Shown: positions 15,759 to 24,196 of the stretch, one piece after another
Layout of the letters: the number at the start of each line of letters is the position of its first letter
Numbering within the stretch: the stretch's first letter is position 1
Source: CAIVVT01 sp963838205
Lineage (GTDB): Bacteria; Acidobacteriota; Terriglobia; Bryobacterales; Bryobacteraceae
DNA: 64,000 nucleotides
Assembly: GCA_963838205.1 (NCBI GenBank)
Contig: CAWIQF010000026.1
Span: 1-64,000, forward strand
Direction: 5' to 3'
Translations under genes and position numbers: made by a program
The notes under the pieces: model-generated
Database searches by the model: none
What the model was told of the DNA's origin: nothing
What the model saw: only the letters and a program-made list of their open reading frames with translations

Positions 15759-15919
15759 ATCGATTTAAGGTTAACAGGAACACTCGCCTGTGCGCTTGGT
15801 TTGCTGCATGCGAGAGAATCGCCGGCCGACCCGTGTCGGAACTTTCAGGCAACGATTACAGTGCGCCGCGCCGTTGGAACCGCGGTCCTGAAACACCCGC
15901 GTGGCGCCTGGAAGCAAGC

Positions 15920-16654
15920 CTACATGTACATCCCGCCGTTCACCTTTAGCACATGCCCGGTGATGTAGCTGGCATCGTCGCTTGCCAGAAACTTCACGGC
16001 GGCAGCGATGTCTTCGGGCTTGCCGAGGCGCTTCAGCGCGATATGTTCGAGCATCTTCTGCTTCTGCTCATCGGTCAGCACGGCGGTCATGTCGGTTTCG
16101 ATGAAACCAGGCGCAATGGCGTTCACGGTCACACTGCGCGAAGCAAGTTCCAGCGCCAGACACTTGGTCAGTCCGATCAGACCCGCCTTCGAGGCCACGT
16201 AGTTGGCCTGGCCCGGATTGCCCATCTCGCCCACCACCGACGCGATGTTGATGATGCGGCCCCAGCGCTCTCTGATCATGTGCGGGATGACGGCCTGGCT
16301 AACCAGGAACGCGCCGGTCAGGTTCACCTGCAGCACTAGGTTCCAATCCGCGGGTTTCATCCGCATTGCGAGCGCGTCGCGCGTGATGCCGGCGTTGTTG
16401 ACGAGTACGTCGATGCGGTGAAACTTCTCTATGGCACTCGCGACGCCCGCCTTCACCGATTCCGGGCTGGTGACGTTGAAATCGAGCGTCATGCACTCGC
16501 CGCCGCAGGCGCAGATTTCGCCCGCCACCTTCTCGTTATTCTCGATTTCCGGCGAGGCGACGATAATCGCGAAATTGGCTTTGCACAGCGTGTGGGCAAT
16601 CGCGCGGCCGATGCCGCGGCTGGCGCCGGTGACCAGCGCTACTCGTTGAAACAT
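15920..16654 (-). CDS. fabG: 3-oxoacyl-[ACP] reductase (SDR family)
   Basis: The NADPH-dependent reduction of 3-oxoacyl-ACP in fatty-acid elongation. 244 residues, the usual FabG length. The cofactor loop is TGASRGIG (residues 9-16), NNAG lies at 86-89, and the catalytic set is S139, Y152 and K156 (NYVASKAG), with the typical C-terminus VNGGMYM. The frame stays open to 16753, but the ATG at 16652-16654 is preceded by CAGGAG at about 6 bases. It is divergent from ubiD, with only 66 bases between the starts. SDRs are functionally diverse; the FabG call rests on full motif conservation and not on neighbours. Confidence 0.85.
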   Translation of the reverse strand: MFQRVALVTGASRGIGRAIAHTLCKANFAIIVASPEIENNEKVAGEICACGGECMTLDFNVTSPESVKAGVASAIEKFHRIDVLVNNAGITRDALAMRMKPADWNLVLQVNLTGAFLVSQAVIPHMIRERWGRIINIASVVGEMGNPGQANYVASKAGLIGLTKCLALELASRSVTVNAIAPGFIETDMTAVLTDEQKQKMLEHIALKRLGKPEDIAAAVKFLASDDASYITGHVLKVNGGMYM

Positions 16655-16720
16655 GCTGACTCCTGCAATTGAACTGGCGAAACCTTCATCATAGTAGATT
16701 GCAGAGGTAACCCACTCCCA

Positions 16721-18169
16721 ATGGCCTACTCCGATCTGCGCGCATTTATCCAACGACTCGAAGAAGAGAAGCAGCTTAAGCGCATTCCCTTCGAGGTGGA
16801 TCCGTACCTGGAAATCACCGAGTTCGCCGACCGTTCAGTAAAAACCGGCGGCCCCGCGCTGCTGTTCGAGAAGCCTAAAGGTTCGAAGATTCCCGTTCTG
16901 ATCAACGCCTTCGCCTCGGCGCGCCGCATGGAACTGGCGCTGGAGGTCGATTCGGTTCAGGAGCACGCCGACCGCATCGTCGAGATGCTCGAACTGCGCA
17001 TGCCGCAGGGCCTGATCAACAAGCTCAAACTGCTGCCCAAGCTCGCCGGTATGGCCAGCTTTTTTCCAAAAACGGTCTCCGGAGGGCCGTGCAAGGAAGT
17101 CATCCGCAAGGATAACTTCTCGCTGCGGGAGTTCCCCATTCTCCACTGCTGGCCGCAGGACGCGGGCGCGTTCATCACGTTGCCGATGGTCTTCACGAAA
17201 AATCCGGAAACCGGCAAGCGGAATTGCGGCATGTATCGCATGCAGGTTTACGACGACCGGACCACCGGCATGCATTGGCAGACGCAGAAGCAGGGCGCTG
17301 AGCATTACCGGCGGCTGCTGAATGCGGGCAAGGAAGCGAGGATGCCGGTCGCCGTGGCGATTGGATCGGATCCGGCCACGATGTACGCGCCGATTCTGCC
17401 TTTGCCTCCCGACCTCGACGAGATGCTGATCGCCGGTTTTCTGCGCCGTGAGCCCGTGGAAATGGTGAAGTGCGAAACGTGCGACCTGGAAGTGCCCGCC
17501 AACGCTGAACTGGTGCTCGAAGGCTACGTCGCGCTCGGTGAAACCCGCACCGAAGGGCCGTTTGGCGACCACACGGGCTACTATTCGCTCGCCGATCCCT
17601 ATCCCGTTTTCCACGTCGAATGCATCACGCAGCGCAAGGATCCGATCTACGCCACCACCATCGTCGGTCCGCCGCCGATGGAGGACTTCTACATGGGCCA
17701 GGCGATCGAGCGCATCTTTCTGCCGCTGATGCGCATGCAGATTCCCGAGATTCGCGACATCTCGATGCCCGCCGCGGGCGTGTTCCACAACCTCATGCTG
17801 ATCTCGATCCGCAAATCGTATCCGGGCCAGGCGCGCAAAGTGATGCACGCCATCTGGGGCCTGGGGCAAGCCATGTTCACGAAAACGATCGTCGTGGTGG
17901 ACGAGGATGTCAACGTGCAAAGCCACGGCGAGGTCGCCTGGCGCGCACTGAACAACATTGACCCGGAGCGTGATATCGAGTTTGTACACGGCCCGATCGA
18001 TTCGCTGGACCACGCTTCCCGCATGCCCGACTACGGTTCTAAGATGGGCATCGATGCGACGAAGAAGCTGCCCGCCGAGGGTTTCACGCGCCGCTGGCCG
18101 GATGTGATTACGATGTCGCCCGAAGTGCGGCAGCGGGTCGACGAACTGTGGAAACGAGCGGGCCTGTAA
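16721..18169 (+). CDS. ubiD: UbiD-family decarboxylase
   Basis: A prenylated-FMN-dependent decarboxylase of 482 residues. UbiD traits: MASFFPKTVSGGPCKEV early in the protein, ITLPMVFTKNPETGKRNCGMYRMQVYD (FMN region), GEARMPVAVAIGSDPATMYAP, and the conserved acidic block LEGYVALGETRTEGPFGDHTGYYS, which holds the catalytic Glu/Arg pair. The substrate is not decided by sequence: 4-hydroxy-3-polyprenylbenzoate (ubiquinone), a menaquinone precursor or an aromatic acid are all handled by the family. Acidobacteria use menaquinone, so a role in menaquinone or aromatic metabolism is more likely than ubiquinone. The partner flavin prenyltransferase UbiX is not in the window. Confidence 0.88.
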   Translation: MAYSDLRAFIQRLEEEKQLKRIPFEVDPYLEITEFADRSVKTGGPALLFEKPKGSKIPVLINAFASARRMELALEVDSVQEHADRIVEMLELRMPQGLINKLKLLPKLAGMASFFPKTVSGGPCKEVIRKDNFSLREFPILHCWPQDAGAFITLPMVFTKNPETGKRNCGMYRMQVYDDRTTGMHWQTQKQGAEHYRRLLNAGKEARMPVAVAIGSDPATMYAPILPLPPDLDEMLIAGFLRREPVEMVKCETCDLEVPANAELVLEGYVALGETRTEGPFGDHTGYYSLADPYPVFHVECITQRKDPIYATTIVGPPPMEDFYMGQAIERIFLPLMRMQIPEIRDISMPAAGVFHNLMLISIRKSYPGQARKVMHAIWGLGQAMFTKTIVVVDEDVNVQSHGEVAWRALNNIDPERDIEFVHGPIDSLDHASRMPDYGSKMGIDATKKLPAEGFTRRWPDVITMSPEVRQRVDELWKRAGL

Positions 18170-18257
18170 ATCTCGGCCCCCGTTCCGCTTGAATTGTGAT
18201 TATCATGAACCTAATAGTTCAGTTTGATTTCTGGGATGATCCACAACTGGAGGTTGT

Positions 18258-19109
18258 ATGCAGCGACGCGATTTCCTAAGAGGCGCCGTCAGTCTTTCGG
18301 CCTTTCCGTACCACCTGTTCGCGGGACCGACAAAAAAGTCGGCCAGTGATGTAATTGAACTCGGTCCGAAGAAGGTGAAGGTGACGCGTCTCGCCATGGG
18401 CACGGGCACCAACGGCATGGGCGGCAGCTCGAATCAGACCCGTAAGTTGGGCATGAGCGGACTGGCCGATCTGCTGCGCACGGCCTACGACAACGGCGTC
18501 TGTTTCTTCGACTCCGCCGACCAGTACGGCACTCATCCCTACATCAAGGAAGCGCTGAAAAAGGTCCCGCGCGAAAAGATTGCCATCCTTACCAAGACGC
18601 ACTCCAGCACCTACAACGAGATGAAGGCTGACCTCGACCGCTTCCGCAAGGAACTCGGCGTCGACTACATCGACGTAATGCTGCTGCACTGCATGATGGA
18701 TCCGGATTGGCCCGCGCGCAAAAAAGGCGCGATGGATTTCATCAGCGAGGCTCAGGAGAAAGGGCTCATCAAGACCAAGGGCACGAGCTGCCACACGCTG
18801 GGGGCGCTCAAGGCCGCCGCCGGCTCTCCCTGGGTCGAAGTCAACCTGGCGCGCTTCAACCCCGCCGGCGCGATCATGGACGCCGACGTGGCCACCGTCA
18901 GCGCCGTTCTCAAGGGCATGAAAGCCTCTGGCAAGGGCATCATCGGCATGAAGATCTTCGGCGCAGGCAAGCTCCGCCACCGCGTCGACGAGTGCCTCCA
19001 GTACGCCTTGTCGACGGAAATCGTCGACTGCTTCACAATCGGCAGCGAGAGCATCGCCGAATTCACTGATCTCACGAAACGCATTCCCGCCGCGTCCGTG
19101 CGCGGCTGA
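18258..19109 (+). CDS. Tat-exported aldo/keto reductase
   Basis: This encodes 283 residues. The N-terminus MQRRDFLRGAVSLSAFPYHL is a twin-arginine signal, so the protein is exported folded, probably with a bound cofactor. The mature part is an aldo/keto reductase TIM barrel: VTRLAMGTGTNGMGG, NGVCFFDSADQYGTH (Asp and Tyr of the catalytic set), KIAILTKTHSS (Lys), DYIDVMLLHCM (His region) and GIIGMKIFGAGKL. The substrate is unknown. It resembles the reductase at 62,397-63,320 more than the Fe-S one at 50,758-51,891. AGGAG-like GGAGG stands shortly before the ATG. A single-gene transcript is likely. Confidence 0.85.
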   Translation: MQRRDFLRGAVSLSAFPYHLFAGPTKKSASDVIELGPKKVKVTRLAMGTGTNGMGGSSNQTRKLGMSGLADLLRTAYDNGVCFFDSADQYGTHPYIKEALKKVPREKIAILTKTHSSTYNEMKADLDRFRKELGVDYIDVMLLHCMMDPDWPARKKGAMDFISEAQEKGLIKTKGTSCHTLGALKAAAGSPWVEVNLARFNPAGAIMDADVATVSAVLKGMKASGKGIIGMKIFGAGKLRHRVDECLQYALSTEIVDCFTIGSESIAEFTDLTKRIPAASVRG

Positions 19110-19282
19110 GTTTCCAGCGCTGCGAAAACCGGGGACGTTACCCGCAAACCCCTCGCGCGCGGGTGACACCGAGGCTAACTAACCATCGATCGCGTCCACG
19201 AACCCCTCTGCCGAGGGCGACACCAAGGCGTCCGCAGCGGAAGCCGCAGGTGTGTCCCCGCGCTACCCCGAAATTTCGTCCA

Positions 19283-19365
19283 GATGACTACTGAGTAGTC
19301 ACCTAACTTTGTAAGTCACTGCTTATCAGTAACGTACGAAATCCAGGTGACTATTCGTAGTCATC
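19283..19365. promoter_or_regulatory. 83-base nested palindrome in a 459-base intergenic region
   Basis: GATGACTAC at 19283-19291 pairs with GTAGTCATC at 19357-19365. Inside, TAGTCACCT (19296-19304) pairs with AGGTGACTA (19345-19353), offset by one bulged base. In the middle GTCACTG (19315-19321) pairs with CAGTAAC (19327-19333) about the same centre, 19324. Each outer arm is itself palindromic: TGACTACT-G-AGTAGTCA at 19285-19301 and TGACTA-TTCG-TAGTCA at 19348-19363. The rest of 19,110-19,568 holds only a loose direct repeat (AACCCCTC at about 19,145 and 19,200) and no gene that I can support. Confidence 0.65.
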
Positions 19366-19568
19366 GGCCCCTGCCGCTGCCGCTCTGGACTCCCACCAAA
19401 AGGGGGACGTCCTGTACTGCTGTCCAAGGCGCGCACGCCGCTCTCGTTTCCCGCTCGCGGCCTTCACGCACCCCGCGTGAGCGCCCCGCCCACTTTGCAT
19501 TGGAACCCCGTGAAGGGATAGATTCATCGAGGAAGCACTCAATTTCTCCAACTCCGGAAAGGTAGACT

Positions 19569-20618
19569 ATGGCTCAAATCAAAGGTCCCGCAATCTTCCT
19601 GGCGCAGTTCCTCGGTGACCAGGCGCCCTTCGACAATCTGCCGAACATCACGGCTTGGGCGAGCTCGCTCGGGTACCTCGGCGTGCAGCTCCCGGCGTGG
19701 GACGGCCGCGTGATCGACATCAAGAAGGCCGCCGAGTCGAAGACCTATTGCCACGACCTGCAGGGCCAGACGAACGGCCTCGCGATTACCGAGCTGGCCT
19801 CGCACCTGCAAGGCCAGTTGGTTGCGGTTCACCCGGCCTACAACGAGCTTTTCGATGCCTTCGCCGCGCCCGAAGTTCGGGGCGATCCCAAAGCCCGCGC
19901 TCAGTGGGCCGTCAACCAGGTGAAGTACGCTATCAAGGCTTCGGCCAACCTCGGCCTCACCGTTATGCCGACTTTTTCCGGCGCGCTGCTGTGGCCGTTC
20001 ATGTATCCCTGGCCGCAGCGTCCGGCCGGACTGGTCGAAGAGGGCTTCAAGGAACTCGCTAAGCGTTGGAAGCCGATCCTCGATTACGCCGACAAGTTCG
20101 GCGTCGATTGCGCCTATGAGCTGCATCCCGGCGAAGACCTGCACGATGGCGTCACCTTCGAGCGATTCCTCGATGCGACCGGCAATCATCCGCGCGTGAA
20201 GATTCTCTACGACCCGTCGCATTTCATTTTGCAGTGCCTCGACTACATCGGCTTCATCGACGAGTACGGCGCCCACATCAAGGCCTTCCATGTGAAGGAC
20301 GCCGAGTTCCGGCCTTCGGCCAAGGCCGGCGTCTATGGCAGTTTCTCTGGCTGGAAGGAGCGGCCCGGCCGCTTCCGCAGCCTCGGCGACGGCCAGGTCG
20401 ATTTCAAACAGGCCTTCACGCGCCTTACGGCCGCCGGCTACAGTTCCTGGGCGGTGCTCGAGTGGGAGTGCTGCTACAAGGACGCCGCGCAGGGCGCTGC
20501 CGAGGGCGCTCCGTTCATCCAGTCGTGCCTGATCGATGTGCCTACGAAGGCCTTCGACGACTTTGCCGGCGCCGCGTCGGACGACAAACGCAACCGGCGC
20601 ATCCTGGGTGTGAAGTAA
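19569..20618 (+). CDS. Sugar phosphate isomerase/epimerase (xylose isomerase-like TIM barrel)
   Basis: A 349-residue cytoplasmic protein without signal peptide. The AP endonuclease 2/xylose isomerase-like barrel is shown by LGYLGVQLPAWDG near the start, YELHPGEDLHDG and ILYDPSHFILQ (metal-binding His, Glu and Asp), KAFHVKDAEF and the C-terminal WAVLEWECCYKD. Close relatives are annotated as isomerases or epimerases of sugars or inositol intermediates; the substrate is not known here. GGAAAGG precedes the ATG. It is transcribed away from the nested palindrome, which may be its control region, and converges with the alpha-galactosidase gene across a hairpin. Confidence 0.85.
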   Translation: MAQIKGPAIFLAQFLGDQAPFDNLPNITAWASSLGYLGVQLPAWDGRVIDIKKAAESKTYCHDLQGQTNGLAITELASHLQGQLVAVHPAYNELFDAFAAPEVRGDPKARAQWAVNQVKYAIKASANLGLTVMPTFSGALLWPFMYPWPQRPAGLVEEGFKELAKRWKPILDYADKFGVDCAYELHPGEDLHDGVTFERFLDATGNHPRVKILYDPSHFILQCLDYIGFIDEYGAHIKAFHVKDAEFRPSAKAGVYGSFSGWKERPGRFRSLGDGQVDFKQAFTRLTAAGYSSWAVLEWECCYKDAAQGAAEGAPFIQSCLIDVPTKAFDDFAGAASDDKRNRRILGVK

Positions 20619-20658
20619 CAAGAGCGGACCGCGCCTCGCGGCCGCGGATGTCCGCAAT

Positions 20659-20685
20659 GGGAACGGGACACGCGGGACCGTTCCC
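20659..20685. terminator. Hairpin between convergent genes
   Basis: GGGAACGG (20659-20666) pairs without mismatch with CCGTTCCC (20678-20685) across an 11-base loop, in the 92-base gap between the isomerase and the alpha-galactosidase stop codons. No T-run follows on either strand, so it would be a weak or factor-assisted bidirectional terminator. Confidence 0.5.
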
Positions 20686-20710
20686 TCGCATTGCTGGCGC
20701 TTGTCGCCGC

Positions 20711-22105
20711 CTATTGCCGCGGCGTGATCCGGTACAGGCCCGCGCCGTGCGGGTCGAGTTGCGCTCCGAAATCGTCTTCGAAGACGCCGAGATCCCGATG
20801 CGCCCACAGATCGCGCACCGCGAACTTGCCGCGCGCCATTTCGTCTTCGAAACGGAACGCGACCTTCCTGTTTTTGGTAGTGAGGTTGAACAACGCCAGG
20901 TATTTGTCCGCGCTCCCCGGCACGTCGGCCAGCCACACCGCCTCTTGTTCGTCCTTCCGGATCTGCCGGTTACCCGTGCTGCGCTGATCGACGGCGATGA
21001 CTTCCTTGTTTTTCAGAAACGCGAGGCTGCGCTCGGGCGAACTGAGCAGGTCGGCGCCGATCATCAATGGCGAGCGGGCGATCGACCACAGCGACATGAG
21101 CGTGTAATGTTCCGGCCAGGTGAGATTTGACAAGCGGTCCGGCCCCACCGGATGAGCGTGCAGCGAAATATGGCCGATCGGCAGCATGTCGCCGTCGGGC
21201 CAGGCGTCCGGCGCGCTCCACCCGGACCAGGCGTTCAGCAGATCGAAGTTATGCAGCAGCGATTTCCAGTTGTCCCAGAAATCGTCGGACATGCGCCACA
21301 TATTGGCGTAGCGCGCGACGTGCCGCGCGCGTCCCAGCGGCGTCTCGCCGGGTGAAAGGCTCAGCACGATCGGTCGGCCGCAGCGGTCAATGGCCTTGCG
21401 GATTATTTCAATTTCACCCCCGCGATACACGTGCGCGGAGATGTCATCCACTTTCACGAAGTTGACGCCCCATCCGGCATAGAGCTTCAGCAGCGAATCG
21501 TAATAGGCCTGCGCTGCGGGTTTCGCCGGGTTAACGCCAAACATGTAATTCAGCCATGGGCAGGTGTCGCGCGGATTGGCGGCGTCCTGCGCCGTGTATT
21601 TCGAGTCGAGCACTGGCAGACGCTCGAAATACGCCTGCCGCGGGATGCCGCGCATAATGTGGATGCCGAATTTCAGGCCCTTCGCGTGAACGAAATCGGC
21701 GATCGGCTTGAAGCCCGCGCCGTTGGCGGCCGACGGGAAGCGGTTCACCGAAGGCAGCAGGCGGCCGTACTTGTCCATGTCCAGCTTGTCGAGCGGATGG
21801 CCCTGAGCGTCGAGTCGCAGGTCGGGGTTTCCCTTCCGGTTCGTCAAGTCATCTGGAGTTCCCAGCACCGGGTTGTACCACAGGAAGTCGATGACCGCGT
21901 ACTGCCAGCCGAATTGCTTCAGCTCCTTCGCCAGGACTTCGACGTTGGCCCGGAACTGCTGCTCGTTGATCGTGCAATCGTAGGCATCGTAACTGTTCCA
22001 GCCCATCGGAGGCGTCGGGGCGGCGAGCGGTTTCTGCGCCGGTTCACCGGCCCAGACACACCAGGCGAGCGTAACCGCCGCGGCTGAATAAATGAGTTTT
22101 TTCAT
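20711..22105 (-). CDS. Alpha-galactosidase, GH27
   Basis: A 464-residue secreted glycosidase. MKKLIYSAAAVTLAWCVWAG is a signal peptide ending near residue 19-20. The GH27 barrel starts with TPPMGWNSYDAYDC (31-44); the nucleophile is D220 in NFVKVDDI and the acid/base lies in RMSDD (D274/D275). The later part is the antiparallel beta C-terminal domain typical of the family (KYLALFNLTTKNRKVAF; FAVRDLWAHRDLG). It would release terminal alpha-galactose from plant oligo- or polysaccharides in the periplasm or outside. Alpha-N-acetylgalactosaminidase activity also occurs in GH27 and cannot be excluded. It follows the etf cluster on the same strand after 78 bases but is functionally unrelated. Confidence 0.92.
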   Translation of the reverse strand: MKKLIYSAAAVTLAWCVWAGEPAQKPLAAPTPPMGWNSYDAYDCTINEQQFRANVEVLAKELKQFGWQYAVIDFLWYNPVLGTPDDLTNRKGNPDLRLDAQGHPLDKLDMDKYGRLLPSVNRFPSAANGAGFKPIADFVHAKGLKFGIHIMRGIPRQAYFERLPVLDSKYTAQDAANPRDTCPWLNYMFGVNPAKPAAQAYYDSLLKLYAGWGVNFVKVDDISAHVYRGGEIEIIRKAIDRCGRPIVLSLSPGETPLGRARHVARYANMWRMSDDFWDNWKSLLHNFDLLNAWSGWSAPDAWPDGDMLPIGHISLHAHPVGPDRLSNLTWPEHYTLMSLWSIARSPLMIGADLLSSPERSLAFLKNKEVIAVDQRSTGNRQIRKDEQEAVWLADVPGSADKYLALFNLTTKNRKVAFRFEDEMARGKFAVRDLWAHRDLGVFEDDFGAQLDPHGAGLYRITPRQ

Positions 22106-22183
22106 GTCGCGAATCCCTCTTGCAAGGGCATCCTATCGGACCGGCGAAGCCAGCGCCAGCGTCGGGCTCGCGCCCGCTGAGGC

Positions 22184-23200
22184 TCAGTCCAGCAGAACGT
22201 TCAATTCGCGCATGACCTCAAAAGCATCGGCGACATACAGCACATCGGCTTTGCCACGCGCCCAGCCGCAGCTGGCGTCGAGGTTGACGGCGCGGCGCTC
22301 GTTGATGAAGCGCCAGCCGACCACGTGCGGCTCCTCGCCATGGCAGCATGTCGCCAGGCCCTTTTTGTGGCGCGGCGTCGAACCCGTCTGGCCGACCTGG
22401 TGCAGATGCGTGAGGAAGGGCAGTATGGCCTCACCTTCGCCGGCCTGGTCGACCAGCGATTTCGATGAACCGAGCGAGCACTTGGCTTTGTGCACGAAGC
22501 TCTGAATGCGCTCGGCGGCATCGGCGATATGGACCTGCCCATCCTTCTGCTTCTTGGTCCAGCCGGCGCCGGCGACGAACAGCAGTTCCGCGTCGGGACG
22601 GATCGTCTGTTCGCCTGCGCTCTCGGAAACAGTGCCCAGCACGGTGGTCCGGGGAGCTGCCTCCACAAAAACTACTCTGGTCTCGACAGGTGTTCGCGCG
22701 GCTGGCCTATCCACAGCCGGGAAAGCGCCGGGCTCCGTGAGAACAATCCACGGCCGCCGGGTGCGCGCCACCGTGCCTTCGATGCGCTGCCGGTAGAACC
22801 AGCGTTTCAATTGGATGGAATCGCCCGCCGTTTCGGGGCCCGTTTCCAGACCCGTCTCCAAACCAACGATATGCGTGTCGATCACGCCATTCAGGCGCGC
22901 CGCCGCCATCGGCAGCGCGCGGCTCCAGCGCGACGTGCCGGGAGCCAGCACGAGCGTCGCCGCGGAGGCGCGGATCAATGCTTCGGCCGCGGCCGCGTCG
23001 GTCGATGAGCGCGGCACGGCAAACTCGTCGCCTTCCACGCACAGCGCGGCCCCCACTTTGCCCGCGGCGGCAGCGGCCCCCGCGCCACTGATGGCGATCT
23101 CGTAGTCACCCAATGACGCGGCCACTCCGAGACACTCCATCGCCGCGCGGCCCAGCGTGCCATCGGCTTCGGTGTGCAGAAGAACCAGTATCTTGTCCAT
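22184..23200 (-). CDS. etfA: Electron transfer flavoprotein, alpha subunit (divergent)
   Basis: A 338-residue FAD-binding subunit of an electron transfer flavoprotein. The N-terminal domain (MDKILVLLHTEADGTLGRAA) has the Rossmann-like fold of EtfA; FYRQRIEGTVARTRRPWIVLTEPGAFP is the usual domain-I end. The C-terminal FAD domain is divergent: VDQAGEGEAILPFLTHLHQVGQTGSTPRHK keeps the VGQTG flavin motif, and YVADAFEVMRELN matches the normal D-xxx-EVxxEL end. An insertion with CC (ATCCHGEEP) and extra Trp residues is unusual. It lies 13 bases after etfB and is the last gene of a four-gene redox operon. Confidence 0.85.
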   Translation of the reverse strand: MDKILVLLHTEADGTLGRAAMECLGVAASLGDYEIAISGAGAAAAAGKVGAALCVEGDEFAVPRSSTDAAAAEALIRASAATLVLAPGTSRWSRALPMAAARLNGVIDTHIVGLETGLETGPETAGDSIQLKRWFYRQRIEGTVARTRRPWIVLTEPGAFPAVDRPAARTPVETRVVFVEAAPRTTVLGTVSESAGEQTIRPDAELLFVAGAGWTKKQKDGQVHIADAAERIQSFVHKAKCSLGSSKSLVDQAGEGEAILPFLTHLHQVGQTGSTPRHKKGLATCCHGEEPHVVGWRFINERRAVNLDASCGWARGKADVLYVADAFEVMRELNVLLD

Positions 23201-23213
23201 GACTCTCGCCTCC

Positions 23214-24014
23214 TCAGCCCTTGATCCATTCGAGCAATTCGCGGGCGATCTCCGCGGCGGGCTTGTCTTTGACGATTTGCGTCTGGCGCTGCTGCGCCGG
23301 CAGGCTGGCCTCGGTGACGGCGAAGCCTTCGCCCTTCAGAGCAGCGGCCTTGGCGCGTTGCAGCGCGGGCATCATGGCGCGCATATTCGCCATGCCGGTC
23401 TGGGGATGGTTCGCGGGTTCGGGCAGGTTCCCGGTGGCCCAGGCCAGCGCCGCCGGGGGCCCCGCGCAGCGCGAAACTTGGTGCAAACCGCCTTCGACGC
23501 GCTCCTTGATCACCAGCGCGCCGTCCTCGATTTTCAATTCGTCGACGGCCAGGAAACAATCCTCGATTCCCATCCGCTCGGCGACCATCGGGATCACGCA
23601 GCCCGCGCCGCGCGTGGCCGATTCCCAGCCGCCGAATAGCAGCAACTGGCTCTTGTCGAGTCCTGCGATTCCGCTAATCGTCGCCGCCAGCACTTCGGAC
23701 ACCTCGACTGCGTCGGTGAAACCTCCGCCCGGGCCGTCGATGGGGATCAGCTCGAAAGGCAGCTTCTGCGCGACGGTCATCATCACCTGTTGCAGCTTGG
23801 CCTTCGGCGCGAGCGTGACCACGCGAATGGTCGAGCCCGCGTGATGCTTCGCCAGGTGCGCGGCTTCATACAGCGCGTGCGCGGCCCACGGATCGAAGAC
23901 CGCGGGCAGCATCATCTCGTTCTTCAAGGCCGGACCGCCGGCGCCCATCACTGGCTCCAGCGTCTGGAGCGGATCGGGCGCAAGGCCCCCGCAGACAATG
24001 ATCTGGTAAGGCAT
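23214..24014 (-). CDS. etfB: Electron transfer flavoprotein, beta subunit
   Basis: A 266-residue partner of EtfA. The start MPYQIIVCGGLAPDPLQTLEP and RVVTLAPKAKLQQVMMTVAQK are EtfB-like; LLLFGGWESATRGAGCVIPMVAERMG corresponds to the conserved block that normally reads DGDTAQ and LA, and is altered here. VIKERVEGGLHQVSRCAGPPAAL matches the usual later strand. The AMP-binding or second-FAD residues cannot be assigned with certainty, so whether the complex bifurcates electrons is open. It lies downstream of a REP-like repeat region that separates it by 182 bases from the quinone oxidoreductase gene. Confidence 0.85.
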   Translation of the reverse strand: MPYQIIVCGGLAPDPLQTLEPVMGAGGPALKNEMMLPAVFDPWAAHALYEAAHLAKHHAGSTIRVVTLAPKAKLQQVMMTVAQKLPFELIPIDGPGGGFTDAVEVSEVLAATISGIAGLDKSQLLLFGGWESATRGAGCVIPMVAERMGIEDCFLAVDELKIEDGALVIKERVEGGLHQVSRCAGPPAALAWATGNLPEPANHPQTGMANMRAMMPALQRAKAAALKGEGFAVTEASLPAQQRQTQIVKDKPAAEIARELLEWIKG

Positions 24015-24063
24015 AAAACTCCTTGGATGTTACCGCGCGGCTGCGGTCAATGGCTCCACACGC

Positions 24064-24183
24064 GTCGCGGCTCCATTCGTGGCGCAGACACTCGTGTTGA
24101 CGCGCGGCGAACACGCTGATGCATCCGCTCCTTCACAGTCGCGGCTCTGAAACACGTGCGACCGCTCCTTGCGGTCGCGGCTC
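24064..24183. repeat. REP-like repeat with hairpin in the etf operon gap
   Basis: GTCGCGGCTC occurs three times in 120 bases (24064, 24138, 24174). Before the last copy GCGACCG (24158-24164) pairs with CGGTCGC (24172-24178) across CTCCTTG. This looks like a small cluster of extragenic palindromic elements. It lies between the ETF:quinone oxidoreductase-like gene and etfB on one transcript, where such hairpins often stabilise upstream mRNA. Confidence 0.6.
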
Positions 24184-24196
24184 CATTCTGCCGTCA

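Noticed and set aside
16835..18013. A 392-codon open frame on the minus strand
   Set aside because: It is antisense to ubiD; the UbiD motifs on the plus strand are complete and this frame has the composition of a shadow.
19539..20936. A 465-codon open frame on the minus strand across the isomerase gene
   Set aside because: It covers the isomerase gene on the other strand and the intergenic hairpin, and shows no domain.
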